Assembly (NCBI GenBank): GCA_025765595.1
Contig: JAIVFH010000260.1
Location: forward strand, 1-37,906
Direction of reading: 5' to 3'
Source: Obelidium mucronatum
Lineage: Eukaryota; Chytridiomycota; Chytridiomycetes; Chytridiales; Chytriomycetaceae
Length of the DNA: 37,906 nt
Shown: positions 18,243 through 28,763 of the stretch, one piece after another
Position numbering within the stretch: the stretch's first letter is position 1
How the letters are laid out: each line of letters begins with the position of its first letter
Translations under genes and position numbers: made by a program
Notes under the pieces: generated by a model
Database searches by the model: none
What the model saw: only the letters and a program-made list of their open reading frames with translations
Told to the model about the DNA's origin: nothing

Positions 18243-20578
18243 GAAGCCAGCGGTTTCCTTTTTTTTAAACGTTCTGTTGGGGGGTTTTCCTGGTCAAATC
18301 CCCTTTTTTTTGTTTTGGTTATTGAGTATATTGTGTATGGAATTTTCCTGGCGAATTCCACCACGCTGTTTTTCTTTTGTGCCTTTGTTTCTGGGTACTT
18401 GTTTGGTGTGGGTTATTTAACCCGTACTTTTTTTTTGGCCAATAGTTTTGCGTGAGTGGTATTCTCCCCAGTAATGAATTTAACTAATCGTATCTTCAGG
18501 GATAAGCTCTCAACAAGCTTATTGACTACACTCAAATAATAATACTTCAACATTCCCGCTATACTGCTATGAAATCCACAACCAACAGCAAATTCCAAAC
18601 CAATCTTTGATGTGACTCTCCTATACTTCTACACTGATGATATTTTTCAACAACCAAAACTACAACCCGCAAGCATTCCTGCAATGCCACTATGAAAACT
18701 ACGCAACAGAAACAACAGTCTAACAAATTCACACTACTCGCTTGGTGCAGAGAACCGCACAAACTACAGCTTGCCCTGCTCAAGAAAAAACGATGTTTCG
18801 ACACCAAAAAAAAGAAAAAAAAAGGAAAGAAATATAAGAAGATCTTGTCCTCACGGACTGCCAACTATAACATGGGTGTATATTGCAGGCTCCACCCTTG
18901 AACACCTGATTTGGGACCGGATAAAAATGCACCATTTCTTCAGAAACCAACAAAGAGCCCTCACAAAAGTGCCACAACTGGCTCAAAGGAAAGAAAAAAG
19001 AAGTCTTACATCCGTCCGAAAACCCGAATTCTTGAATCGACAGCTTCTTCAAATAGCAAAATCTTCAATAACATCTTCAGAAAACCAGCCAAAAATTGTA
19101 CAAGCAGCGATAAAACAGTTTTACAAGAGGATTTATATGTCAAGAGTGCCAGAAAGTATTCCCACCAAAGTCCCAGAGACATGCCTGGGCAATCGAATGA
19201 AAACGAAATTGTATTCCCCCGATCCAAACAAAAACAGCCGAACTTGGGAATTCGAAACAGACTAGAAAGTCAAATCAATTAAGAACTGCCTCAATAACAA
19301 TTCACTTGGCAAAGGGATAAAAGAACAGAAGCAAAAAGCCAAGTCTTTTTAAGAAGGTGGAGAGTGTATTTATCGTCAAATGTATTATATTAATAAGCAG
19401 AAAGCACTCCAGCCCTATTACGACACTCACCACGACACCAGGATCAGCCACTAGAAACCATTAAATCGTTGCGCCCGTTTTGAGTTTTGACTGGTTCCGC
19501 CAATGTGGATGCCAAGTGTGGCTCAAGATGTTTCGGCCAGGTTACAAGACTGCTGATTTGAGCTTTTGGGTCTGCCCCCACAGCTGGTTGAAAATTGGCA
19601 CAGCCTATATCAACATGTATTGAAACGCGAGTGAGTTCCACTATACCTTTAAGTGTAATGTGCCTGCCGGAATCCCGAATAATCCAGGAGAGTTAAGGCC
19701 ATTGAGGTTGAAGAACTCGAACAGATGAATACGAATAATATCAGAAAGAAGAATATTACTGGGAGAAAAGCTGTACAAGAGAGTATTGAGATAAGCCGTG
19801 CCAACCCAAGACTATAAGAACACGAACGACTTATTGATGGAAAACAATCGAAAAATCTCAAGTACCGACCGCACATTGCTCCCTTCGGAAACCATGGAAA
19901 CAGAAGTTAAACGTCTCACATACCGAATTAAAAGCAACTTCAAATGGCATTGTACACCATTTTCCAATTGTATGATGTTCTCAGCTACCGTACATATTTC
20001 CACCATTATACAAGGTCCTCAATCACTGTGAGCTACAACACATCTGTGCATAACCTGTCACATCTTCTACTTCTCTCAGAAAGTATTATTATCTTGCGAC
20101 AACAATCTTAAATTGCTCAATATGGAACTCAAATAAATCTACACGTACTTATCAGAGAGGGTCGATCCTCCGGGAATCAGCAAAACAAAAAAGCCTCCCG
20201 TATCAGCTTCCTGCAAAAGTTCTCTTTGAACAAGCACATGAGCAAGAAGCAACGCCAAAAGCAGCCCCACACCCTTTCTCCTCTTTCTCTTTCTGATTCC
20301 CCTTATTTCAATTTTTATCTCTGTCTCAAGTCATATTTAATAAATTATAATTAGCATTCGAGCGTGATTGGTTTCTGTCGCCTTAATTTTGACTATACTA
20401 GTCTCCTTTCTTCATTTTCAATCACGAGCTACTGGTAAAATAAAGGCGAATTTGGCGGTCACGATGTGTGGCAATAATCAAAAGGTTGTATTCCTCCACA
20501 CAGTTGCAAATAAAATTAATAAAAAAAATATGTTTAACACGAGGAAATTGTACGATTCCTTGGTACGCCATCTTAGGA
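18243..20578. other. long region without a recognised gene
   Basis: 2.3 kb with several overlapping short open frames (for example 18911-19282 on the + strand, Lys/Ser-rich) but no conserved motif and no convincing splice-linked structure. Around 19660-19740 on the minus strand a short string (NLNGLNSPGLFGIPAG) is faintly LRR-like and might be a relic of the neighbouring LRR gene family. I do not claim a gene here. Confidence 0.4.
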
Positions 20579-21795
20579 TCAATTGCGTCTTGATTGATGG
20601 TTCTGGCCGTCTCCCTGAGGCGCGACCATGTACTGCTGGTTGGCATCGCACAACGGCTGCTGTCTCTGCTGATTCGAAGTCTGAGCCAAAGAAGACTCAT
20701 AAAAGTGCGATCCAGTAAATTGGGGCTGCTGTTGCTGGATAGGCTGAGAAAGCTGAGGTTGTTGGTGATTGTTGTGGCGCGGCATTTGATATTGAGACGC
20801 GCCAACATCACCACGCGAGGGAGACAAAGGAGAGTATTGCTGTAATTTCTGGGGAGGCAAATTATGTTGACGGCGTGGCTGTTGTGATTGTTGCTGTTCG
20901 TCCATCACAAAAGCGTCAGTTTCGTAAACATCATTGCCACCCTTGGAACCCCTTTGATAAAACAGAATCAAATACTGAGCTATATAGTGATCAAAAACGC
21001 AATTACTTGGCACGGGCACTCTTTCGTCTCCAAATCACACATCCAAAAATCACGAAAATCAACACAAGAGCTCCAACACCAGCGCCGACGGCAACAGGGA
21101 CCACATGCTGAGAAATCCAGCTTGGCGGTGGTGGAACATATGGAACGAGGGCCGTTTGTGACACCAAGGTAGGCACAGGGACAAGGACCGCTGGGGCATT
21201 CCCATTCTTTTGAACTTGAAATAGAGTTGTTGGAACAACCGTCACCGTTTGGATCATGGAAACACCGTTGATTACTGTCGGGAGGACGGAACCAGATGAT
21301 GTCGTGGTCGCTGGGACTTGTGGGCATGATGGATTCAGGTTGGTTGAATCAGAGAAACAGTTTTGACCGATGTTCGACGTCGAGGCGGTGAAGAACGACG
21401 GTGTTGATCCCGAGAGCAGGTTGTTCGACAGATTTCTGACAAAGAATGTGATGTTAGCATGGTCTCTATGAGCCTGTGTGACTCACAATGTGGTGAGGAG
21501 TGTCAGATAACCAAGCTCTGATGGAATGGGGCCCGACAGCTGGTTGCTCGAGAGATCCCTGGAAAGCACCTTGTTAAACACTGCAAGAACTAACTTAGTC
21601 TTACAATGCCGTCAGCCGGTCCAATGCGGCCAGCTGAGGGGGAACTGTCCCGACAATGCCCAGCTTGGACAGAAAGAGACCAGTCACTCGATCATTCGCA
21701 CACAAAACACCTGAAACACTGACGCAGCAGTTGTTGTTGTTGGCGAACAAAGTCGGAAAACTGAGATTCAAAATCTGGCAATCGGAGGATGTCAT
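20579..21795 (-). CDS. LRR transmembrane (receptor-like) protein, 5' end probably incomplete
   Basis: Exons 21795-21605, 21558-21487, 21435-21007 and 20951-20579 give 354 residues from the ATG at 21795. The N terminus resembles a plant-like LRR cap (DCQILNLSFPTLF, NCCVSVSGVLCANDRV), followed by repeats GTVPPQLAALDRLTAL, LDLSSNQLSGPIPSELGYL and LNLSNNLLSGSTPSFF. A Thr/Val/Pro-rich stalk leads to one membrane span (VPVAVGAGVGALVLIFVIFG) with a basic stop (WRRK). The cytoplasmic tail is Gln/Pro/Ser-rich and has no kinase domain. No signal peptide is present at this start, and an acceptor (AAATAG) precedes the ATG, so a signal-peptide exon is probably further upstream and not located. All three introns are in phase 2. 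Probably a cell-surface protein. Confidence 0.75.
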
Positions 21796-22039
21796 CTATT
21801 TTTCTTTGTGTTCAAATCGACCCTGTTCGGCTCCACTCAGCAGGAGTCAGTTAGACTCACTGCAATTCAACTCGTCACATTCATGATACTTTCAACCGTA
21901 AACGTATTCGCACCCATTACCGAGGACCGGAAACGGTTCGAGCCTGCCAACCCATTTCAATCCAACTGGTGCAATATAACCCAAGATCCACTCGCAAACC
22001 TGGCAAAAACACACTGTCAGGCCTTTCAGCAGTAGATCA

Positions 22040-22560
22040 ACCTCCCGTCCAGAGCCTACCGAATGGCATATCGTCCCCTGGGCCACGAAGCCACATAATC
22101 TCCATATGCCCCATCTTAGCATCTTACAAGCTGTTGTGACTGCATTATGGTTTTTTGCCGATGGATCCACTTTTCCCGTTACCAGAAGCGATTGCACTTC
22201 CAAGGACAAACTTGGATATCATTCGCTGCTGGATCCACTGTATCGATAGAAAGCAGGAAAATTTCAATCTCAATGTGGCCAACTTCTGAGGTAAGTCCAA
22301 GTACATGGTTGTGCCTGACAGATCCGGATTGAACAAAAGCCGACACCGAACAACCCACATACAATCGCTGCATTATTTCCAGCAGATGGGTTATGACAAA
22401 TAACTTCATTTTCAAGCACCGATGCATCCACCGCGGGGTCCGCAAGAAAGCGGCGAACAGTGAAAGGGCATTCTTCGGCCCGGTTCTAACGAGAATCGGG
22501 CCATTCTTTCTTTTTCTTCCTTCCAACCAAATCCAAACGCAGTCCCAACTCCGGTACTCC
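22040..22560 (-). pseudogene. decayed ankyrin-repeat copy
   Basis: Reading the minus strand in several frames recovers fragments matching the intact ankyrin gene next door: CPFTVRRFLADPAVDASVLE (near 22480-22420), GHIEIEIFLLSIDTVDPAAND (near 22290-22230), and SLEVQSLLVTGKVDPSAKN (near 22205-22150). The frames differ, stops intervene, and the order differs from the intact gene. It looks like an old, rearranged duplicate. Confidence 0.75.
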
Positions 22561-22588
22561 GCAATACATGTATAATGGATTTCCAAAT

Positions 22589-22640
22589 TATACGCGTATA
22601 TTATACGTATATTAACATACGCGCATAAGTATAGGGCGCT
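22589..22640. repeat. cluster of TA/CG palindromes
   Basis: TATACGCGTATA (22589-22600) and TATACGTATA (22602-22611) are perfect palindromes only one base apart, followed by ATACGCGCAT-like text near 22617-22627. The segment lies between the decayed ankyrin copy and the intact ankyrin gene. Confidence 0.7.
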
Positions 22641-22838
22641 TATTGTAAGTCAGCAATTTCAGAATGACATCATAAAGTGGCGGATCTGCTGATAGATCAT
22701 CCAAATACCCCTCCAATCAATAATCCAAAAGTTTGTTGTGAAATTTAAGTGCCCGATGGTAGCTTGGCCATTTGTGTCCAAGTAATGGAACGCATGCAGA
22801 TAAAACTAATTTATATTGAGACTGCCAGAGTGTCGAAT

Positions 22839-24179
22839 TTAAATATATGCGTCACGAACAAAAGGAGTCTTGAGATTCGGAAACGCTTCAAGTACCACTG
22901 CCTTCCAACTCTCCCACATCTTTTCACCCAACTGTTGCAATACTTGCCCCGATGAATCCACTCGTTTATCTGACAAAAGGGCGTGAGCAACTTCCTTGAA
23001 ATCTTGTTCAACAGCCAATCGAAGAGGATAATTCCGCCACACACTAGGATCGACTCTTGCATCTTTAAGTAACAATCGGAGGATTTCATGCTTTCCGTAC
23101 ATCGCAGTCCAGCGAATAGCCTCATTTTCACGTGCCGAAGGATCAACCTTGGGATCCGCAAGCAGGCGACTAACAGTCACAGGGCATTTTTGAGCAGCAT
23201 ATCGAATTGCAAAGTTTTCATCCGCAGAGGCATCCACTCTCACATCTTTCAGGAGTAGATTGACTATTTCTACATGGGTTTTTGCAGATGCCCAACGAAT
23301 CGCATAATTATCGTCCGCTGACGGATCGACCGCCGGGTGGGCAATGAGAAGCCGCACAACATCTAAATGGCCCCTCTCGCAAGCCCTGGTGAATCCATAA
23401 TTATCTTGTGCCGAAGGATCCACTTTTCCAGTTGCCAGAAGTGAACGAACAATTTCCGTATGACCAAGTTCCAATGCACCGACAATTGCGTAATTATCAT
23501 CCGCTGCCGGATCCACGGTATCGATAGAAAGAAGGAGGTTTACAATATCAGTATGACCATTTTCCGAAGCAAGCGAAATTGCGTAATTGTCATTGCCAGC
23601 GGGATCTACACGAGAGTCTTTGAGAAGAAGTTGAACTGTTTCCAGGTGTCCCATTTCAGCAGCCCATCCAATGGCTTCATTATCGCCTGCAGATGGATCT
23701 ATACGGTCATCCTGGAGAAGAAGTTCGACAGCACCTGTGAATCCCTTGCAACACGCATAATACATGGGTCGGTTATCTTGACATTCAGGATTAAAACGAG
23801 GGAAAGAGAGGAGTATTCGGTAATACTTGAATGCCATAGAAGGGGGAAGATGTTCAAAGTGATCATTCAGAAAGCAGAAGAGATCGTCGTTTGCATTTTC
23901 GTCAACTTCCTGGTCGCTTTCCAACTGGTGCCCAAATAAGAAAGCCTGGTAGTTCACTGGGACCATTTGCCAATTCTTCCTAAGCTCGAACATCAGCCAG
24001 AAATAGTTGGTGGATGCAAGTTGGTAGTGAACATGGCGATTGGCGAAGGAAGCGCTGTCAAAGAGGCTTGCGGCTAAAGCCCTTGAGGCGAGACCGACAT
24101 CTGTCAATTTTCCGCTAAGGGGAAGATGTATAAGGACTTGTTCAATAATCTCTCGGGGAAGGGCGGCGATTTGTTTCAT
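22839..24179 (-). CDS. F-box-like / ankyrin-repeat protein
   Basis: A single exon of 446 residues. The N terminus LPREIIEQVLIHLPLSGKLT resembles an F-box helix, after which ~100 residues show no clear family. From residue ~150 about eight ankyrin repeats of a lineage-specific type follow. Each is built on 'GHxEIVxLLLxDxRVDPSADDNxAIxxA': examples are RIDPSAGDNEAIGWAAEMGH, VDPAADDNYAIVGALELGH and VDPSADDNYAIRWASAKTH. Large families of such repeats are common in chytrid genomes. If the F-box is real, a substrate-adaptor role in ubiquitin ligation is possible; this is inference. The protein ends FVRDAYI. A decayed relative lies downstream and a related broken gene lies upstream. Confidence 0.85.
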   Translation of the reverse strand: MKQIAALPREIIEQVLIHLPLSGKLTDVGLASRALAASLFDSASFANRHVHYQLASTNYFWLMFELRKNWQMVPVNYQAFLFGHQLESDQEVDENANDDLFCFLNDHFEHLPPSMAFKYYRILLSFPRFNPECQDNRPMYYACCKGFTGAVELLLQDDRIDPSAGDNEAIGWAAEMGHLETVQLLLKDSRVDPAGNDNYAISLASENGHTDIVNLLLSIDTVDPAADDNYAIVGALELGHTEIVRSLLATGKVDPSAQDNYGFTRACERGHLDVVRLLIAHPAVDPSADDNYAIRWASAKTHVEIVNLLLKDVRVDASADENFAIRYAAQKCPVTVSRLLADPKVDPSARENEAIRWTAMYGKHEILRLLLKDARVDPSVWRNYPLRLAVEQDFKEVAHALLSDKRVDSSGQVLQQLGEKMWESWKAVVLEAFPNLKTPFVRDAYI

Positions 24180-24296
24180 GATTATTATTAATAGAGGTAT
24201 AGAAAGAAAACTCTATCGGCTGAACTCCTCCCGGGAGCGTCGGTTCTCACATTACTGAATCTAGTAGTGATTTTATTGGTGGATGCTGATTAATAT

Positions 24297-25791
24297 CTAG
24301 ATACCATCATCAAAAAATAAATCAGAGCGGGCGACTTTATCTTTGTCATCAAAAGCATGGCCAAGTTCCAATCCCAAATCCACATGCCTTTGGTTCCAAT
24401 CTCTTTGACGTGACGTTTGAATTTCTGGAAACCTCATCCCCATCTCCAACACTAGGAAGCGAACCATTTCGAAGTGGTCACCCAACAATGCAACCAAGAC
24501 ATCCACCTCTTCCATGTGACAATCAGCACGTTCCCAGTCATCCGGCTCATCAATCTCGCCATCCAATTTAAGATCCGTGTTTTCAAGAATCCAGCGGACA
24601 ACGTCGATGGCTTGATTGCTGTCCCAAGGGCAGATGACGTCGGTTCTCCGCCAAAGCCAAGATTCTTTGCCGCTTTTGAAGAGTTCAAATCTTCCAAATG
24701 CCAAAGAATAGGTTTGAATGTTGCGGAACAATGTGTTCATGTTTTCAACACGCGACATTAGCCAGAAAACCATTTCTTCTTCGCCATTTTCGAGTAAGTC
24801 ATGAACAACATCAGTTTCACATCTATTACCGGGGAAAAAATGCGTTGAACGAGCGATGTATGGCTTGGTTGAGGGCAGTTGGATCCCTTTCAAGTATGAA
24901 TTCGGTATCATTGACGCGACCGTATGTCACTGCCGCCACCATCATTCTACCCCATAAAATAGGAGCATCAGTCTTAAGAGCGGTATTAAAGATTAGCCTC
25001 TGGACGCGATTGTGGTTGTGCTTCAATGCTTGTTCGTAGCTGTCAGGCAAGATTTGGCTGACTTTGAGATAGTTACCCCATGCATCTCCACAGTCATCAC
25101 GCCAGTCTTCTCCATATTCTGAATCAATTTCTTCCAGCTCCTCATCCGGCGCTTCTATTTCAAAAAATAAGAAAGGAGTTTGGTTGAGTCAAGTAAAAAC
25201 CTTCAGACAAGTCAAGCTCCAAGAAGCATTGTGCGAGTTTTTCACACATGATAAAGTTTCCATTTCGCGCTGCAACGGCAAGAATGCGGTGGTTTGAAGT
25301 GAGCTTGTCCAAGGCCAGGACATAGGGAAGGATGAATCGACAGGCTTGATCAGTGAACCAAACCGATACTTTGTGCATCCAGAACATTTCCAAGGTCTCG
25401 ATAACAAGATGAATCATTTTGGTTGGATTTTTTTCTATCAGATACAGCCGATCTTTGATCCTGTGGTCAGGATGGCCTGGTTGGGGTGTGGGTAAAAGGG
25501 CTTCCATTTCTTTGGAGACGATAAAGAGTGGCTCGAAACTCAAAGAGAATGATTCCTTGGCTTGGATGTTGTCAAATCGGACTTCGTTGAAGCGGGTTTG
25601 AAGCTGCTTAATGGCTGTAAGTTGTCAGTCAAGAAGGCACCAGCAATCAGCGTGCAATATTCATCCGGGGCTATCGGACCAAGCTTCTTGTGCAAATACA
25701 AAGTCAGTGGGTCCAGCCAGTTATCTATCTCACGGAGGAGCTCCTGGGGAAGTGGGAACGGAAGAGCTGCAGTCGGCGGAACTTTTGACAT
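24297..25791 (-). CDS. protein of the same ankyrin/F-box-like family, broken by one frameshift
   Basis: Exons 25791-25680, 25614-25201 and 25154-24297. The intron phases close (65 and 46 nt). The N terminus FPLPQELLREIDNWLDPLTL resembles an F-box-like start. Weak ankyrin-like repeats follow (LTSNHRILAVAARNGNFIM; APILWGRMMVAAVTYGR; DVLVALLGDHFEMVRFLV). The third exon reads well to ..AIHRSFNAFF, then a run of six T (24840-24835 on the minus strand) shifts the frame by one base. The continuing coding frame is PGNRCETDVVHDLLENGEEE.. to the stop at 24297. Removing one T would restore a continuous protein of about 460 residues. It may be a recent pseudogene, a sequencing error, or a shift site. Function unknown. 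Confidence 0.6.
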
Positions 25792-25966
25792 TTAAAGTTT
25801 GATCGTCTGCCAACGACCGACCCTCAAATTATCCTCGAATGAATATTCTGTGAAGACCCCTTGAAAGGCTGTTGGGAATATTGGTCATGGATTATAACGA
25901 ATTTGGCTCTTTCATTATCGAACGGATGATATCACTCCTGACGAAAATGGATCAAAAGCTGTCTGT

Positions 25967-27579
25967 TTATTTGGCATACGCAGCCTTCACGAACTTGGCG
26001 ATGGTCTGCAACTGAATATTGGAAGTTCCTTCATAAATCGCACCAATTCGAGAATCACGGTAGAACTTTTCGATTGGAAACTCTCTGGTGAAACCAACAC
26101 CTCCAACCCATTCAACAGCCTTGGAAGAAGCCCGTTCGGCAACTTGAGATGAGTACAGCTTGGCCATGGCCGCTTGTTTGACCTAAACAAAACATAATTC
26201 ATGGGATCAGGATAAATGAAAAGAAAAAACGCTGTATACTTACAAAATCCTTGCCCTCCTCCTTCAATCTTCGCAGCATTGTACGTCAAAAGCCTAGCAG
26301 CTTCAATTTCTGTTGCGATTTGTGCGTATTGAAACTGCATTCCTTGAAAGTCACCAATCAAAGTTCCAAACTGTTTGCGTTGGAACATGTACTGGCAAGG
26401 CTTCGTCAACAGCTCCTTGAGCGAGGCCAACCATTTGGGCAGGCGATTCCAATCCGTCCTTCGTTCAAGATCTCAATCGCGTACTTGTATCCCTTTCCGA
26501 TTTCCCCGAGAATGTTGGAGGCGGGTACTTTGATGTCGTCAAACGAAAGGCCACAAGTGGAAGAAGCTCTGATACCAAGCTGTCAAAATCATGATATGTC
26601 AGAACAGGTTTTCAAAAATAGGATACGTGCTTCAAAAAAATAATTCACCGCCTTCGGCAGTTGAATTCCATCTCCTCACCTTAATCTCCTTCTTTGCAAT
26701 CTTGACCCCATCTTCTCGGTCCACAATAAAGCAAGTGATTCCCTTATATCCTTTACTTGGATCTACATTGGCAAAGACCAAGAAAATATCGGCTTCATAC
26801 GAATTGGTAATCCACATTTTGCTGCCATTGAGAATATAGTAGTCGCCCGTCTTCTCAGCACGGGTCTGCAAAGCAAACGCATCGGATCCGCTTCCAGCTT
26901 CAGAGAGACAGAAACAGCCAACAGTGTCTGTGGAGAGACGTGGAAGGTATTTTTCTTTTTGCGCATCGGTGCCGTATTTGTGGAAGAGAGTGTTGACCAA
27001 CGTGTTTTGAACATCACACACAACACTGATACTTGGATCCACTTTCGCGAGTTCTAGTTTTTTTTTTGGAGTCGTATACATTGTTAAACATTGTGAATCT
27101 TGGATGGTTGGATTTCGATTTGGCGGGGTCAAGAGATCTCAGAATCTTCACCTTCAACAGTCAAAACAGCACCCATAAAGGTTGATTCAGCGCCGCCATA
27201 TTTTGACTCAGTCTCTATTCCCATAAGTCCCTGGTCAAAGAGCCCTGCGGTTATTACATATTATTTCGTATATTCTTCAATTATGCTCAAAGACTAATAC
27301 CTTTCAGGACAGACTTGTCCAGCAGTTCAGCTTCGTCCATCGCTCTCACTTTGGGGCGAACTTGTTCATTTGCGAACTTTGCGACTGAGTGAGAGAGACA
27401 ATGGGTTAAGAGCCACATGGGAACTCTCTCAATTAGACTCAGAAACCTGCATCACGCAACAGCTCTTCTTCATCAGACAAAGTATAAAGCGACGGTAATG
27501 ACGAGTTGAATCGTTTTGCCGAGCTGAAGCGGCCAACAATGGCAGGAATTCGTTTCGAGAAGGTGGCGATTTTAAACAT
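25967..27579 (-). CDS. ACADSB: short/branched-chain acyl-CoA dehydrogenase, mitochondrial, with three frameshifts
   Basis: Exons 27579-27447, 27384-27301, 27244-27152, 27053-26680, 26579-26244 and 26182-25967. The Arg/Ser-rich N terminus [20 protein letters not shown] is a typical mitochondrial presequence. Family motifs are complete: [92 protein letters not shown], and the catalytic-base motif [15 protein letters not shown]. It oxidises 2-methyl-branched or short acyl-CoA, passing electrons to ETF. Exon 5 needs three one-base skips to keep the conserved protein: near 26441, near 26393 and near 26256-26262. Together they restore the frame for exon 6. The intron 26679-26580 holds a GC hairpin. 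Assignment to ACADSB rather than another ACAD is good but not certain. Confidence 0.85.
26647..26661. repeat. single GC hairpin in an ACADSB intron
   Basis: ACCGCC-TTC-GGCAGT, preceded on the + strand by AAAAAAATAATTC. It is the same element as in the OMA1 array, with one C-A mismatch in the stem (position 26659 A instead of G). It lies in the ACADSB intron 26679-26580. Confidence 0.8.
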
Positions 27580-28280
27580 TGTTTTTTTATTTCCAAGGAT
27601 TTGACTCATGGGTAAAACCTGATAAAACCTGTAAAACAATTTAAAGTTGTAGAAAAGAACGATTCTAACATGAGTTCTTATTCAGTAAATGATGCAAAGG
27701 CACGAAAGAAGATAAATTCAAAAAAAAAATAACAAAACGCGCCATTCGCGTATTTCCCTTTACTCGTATTATTCATTAATCGGCCGTGCGTCTGCAGCAG
27801 AATTCTCTCGGCCTGATTTACCTACCAAAGGTCCAAAGAATGGCGCTCTTGTGTAGCTTGGGACTTGCAACAGCCCTTCACTGCGTCAAAAATCAGATCA
27901 CCAAAGAATCCGATTCATCAGATGGGAATGCGAATGCCAATCAGACGTCAGAGTGCGAACGCGCAAGAGAAGAATATCACTGAAGAAGAAATGGATTTTT
28001 TGGATGGATACAAATCCATGTTTTTAAATGATTTATTGGACACTTTGTATTTAACCTTATTATCAACGGTGTATTTTTATTTACTTTTCCTCCTCGTGTT
28101 TTTGTTCGATTTTCACTAATTTTTCTTCCTCTTCAATGCGCCTCAATTCCGCCAATAACGCCTCGAAATTCCCTCATGCGACGCTTAAGTCATGCGCGAC
28201 ATTTGTATAAAAATGTCACTCTAATTCACTTTTACTGCAAAAACTATAACACTACTAGAACACTCCTTTCCGTCTTCTGT
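27580..28280. other. intergenic region, possible small unrecognised frames
   Basis: The ACADSB promoter side (27580-27780) is AT-rich. Around 27840-27983 a + strand frame reads MALLCSLGLATALHCVKNQ.., and around 28170-28085 a minus-strand frame reads GNFEALLAELRRIEEEEKLV.. with coding-like composition. Neither can be linked to a start or to other exons, and I cannot name a family, so no gene is called. Confidence 0.35.
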
Positions 28281-28763
28281 TTATTGAAACAATCCGGAAA
28301 CATCTTTTCCATCGACTTTCCCTTCCTCCACAAGAGTCTTTAAATTCCTTGTACAAATATCAAACGCCTTGGGCAGGAACGGAGCAAACAACAGATTCCA
28401 CACAAAGCCAACATTCCCAGTAATACGCACACCCATCTCAAGATCCACGGCTTGTGCTGATTCGTCCACAGCCTTGAATTTCCAGTACCAGTCGGCATCA
28501 GCACCAGGCAGCTTGGTGAGGTATTCAACTTGCTCATTCTCAATCACGTTTCGAATGACAAAGTCGAAGGAGCGGCCATTGTTCATTGTTAGAGAGCCGG
28601 TGGCGCCTTCGAGGTTTGTCAGGGCTGCTTGTTTGTCAGTCAGAGTCACGGCTTTGAGGTCCACGTCCCAGACGGGCCATTGCTCGGCCTTCTTGAGAAC
28701 AGCAAAGAGGCGGGACGGGGATCCGTTGATGCGGATCACTTTCTTGTTGGTGTTGGCAAACAT
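28281..28763 (-). CDS. SRPBCC-superfamily (START/Bet v1-like) protein
   Basis: A single exon, 160 residues, starting at the ATG 28763 (MFANTNKKVIRINGSPSRLF). The pattern is that of a polyketide-cyclase/START-like ligand-binding fold: an N-terminal strand with I.GSP..LF, then KAEQWPVWDVDLKAV, alternating strands (GATGSLTMNNGRSFDFVIRN; DWYWKFKAV), and a long C-terminal helix (FLPKAFDICTRNLKTLVEEG). No signal peptide is seen. The ligand is unknown. An upstream in-frame extension to 28838 is open but starts with unremarkable sequence. Confidence 0.75.
   Translation of the reverse strand: MFANTNKKVIRINGSPSRLFAVLKKAEQWPVWDVDLKAVTLTDKQAALTNLEGATGSLTMNNGRSFDFVIRNVIENEQVEYLTKLPGADADWYWKFKAVDESAQAVDLEMGVRITGNVGFVWNLLFAPFLPKAFDICTRNLKTLVEEGKVDGKDVSGLFQ

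Noticed and set aside
18771..19282. Two overlapping + strand frames as a gene
   Set aside because: Lys-rich low-complexity sequence, no conserved motif, no clear start context or splice-linked exons.
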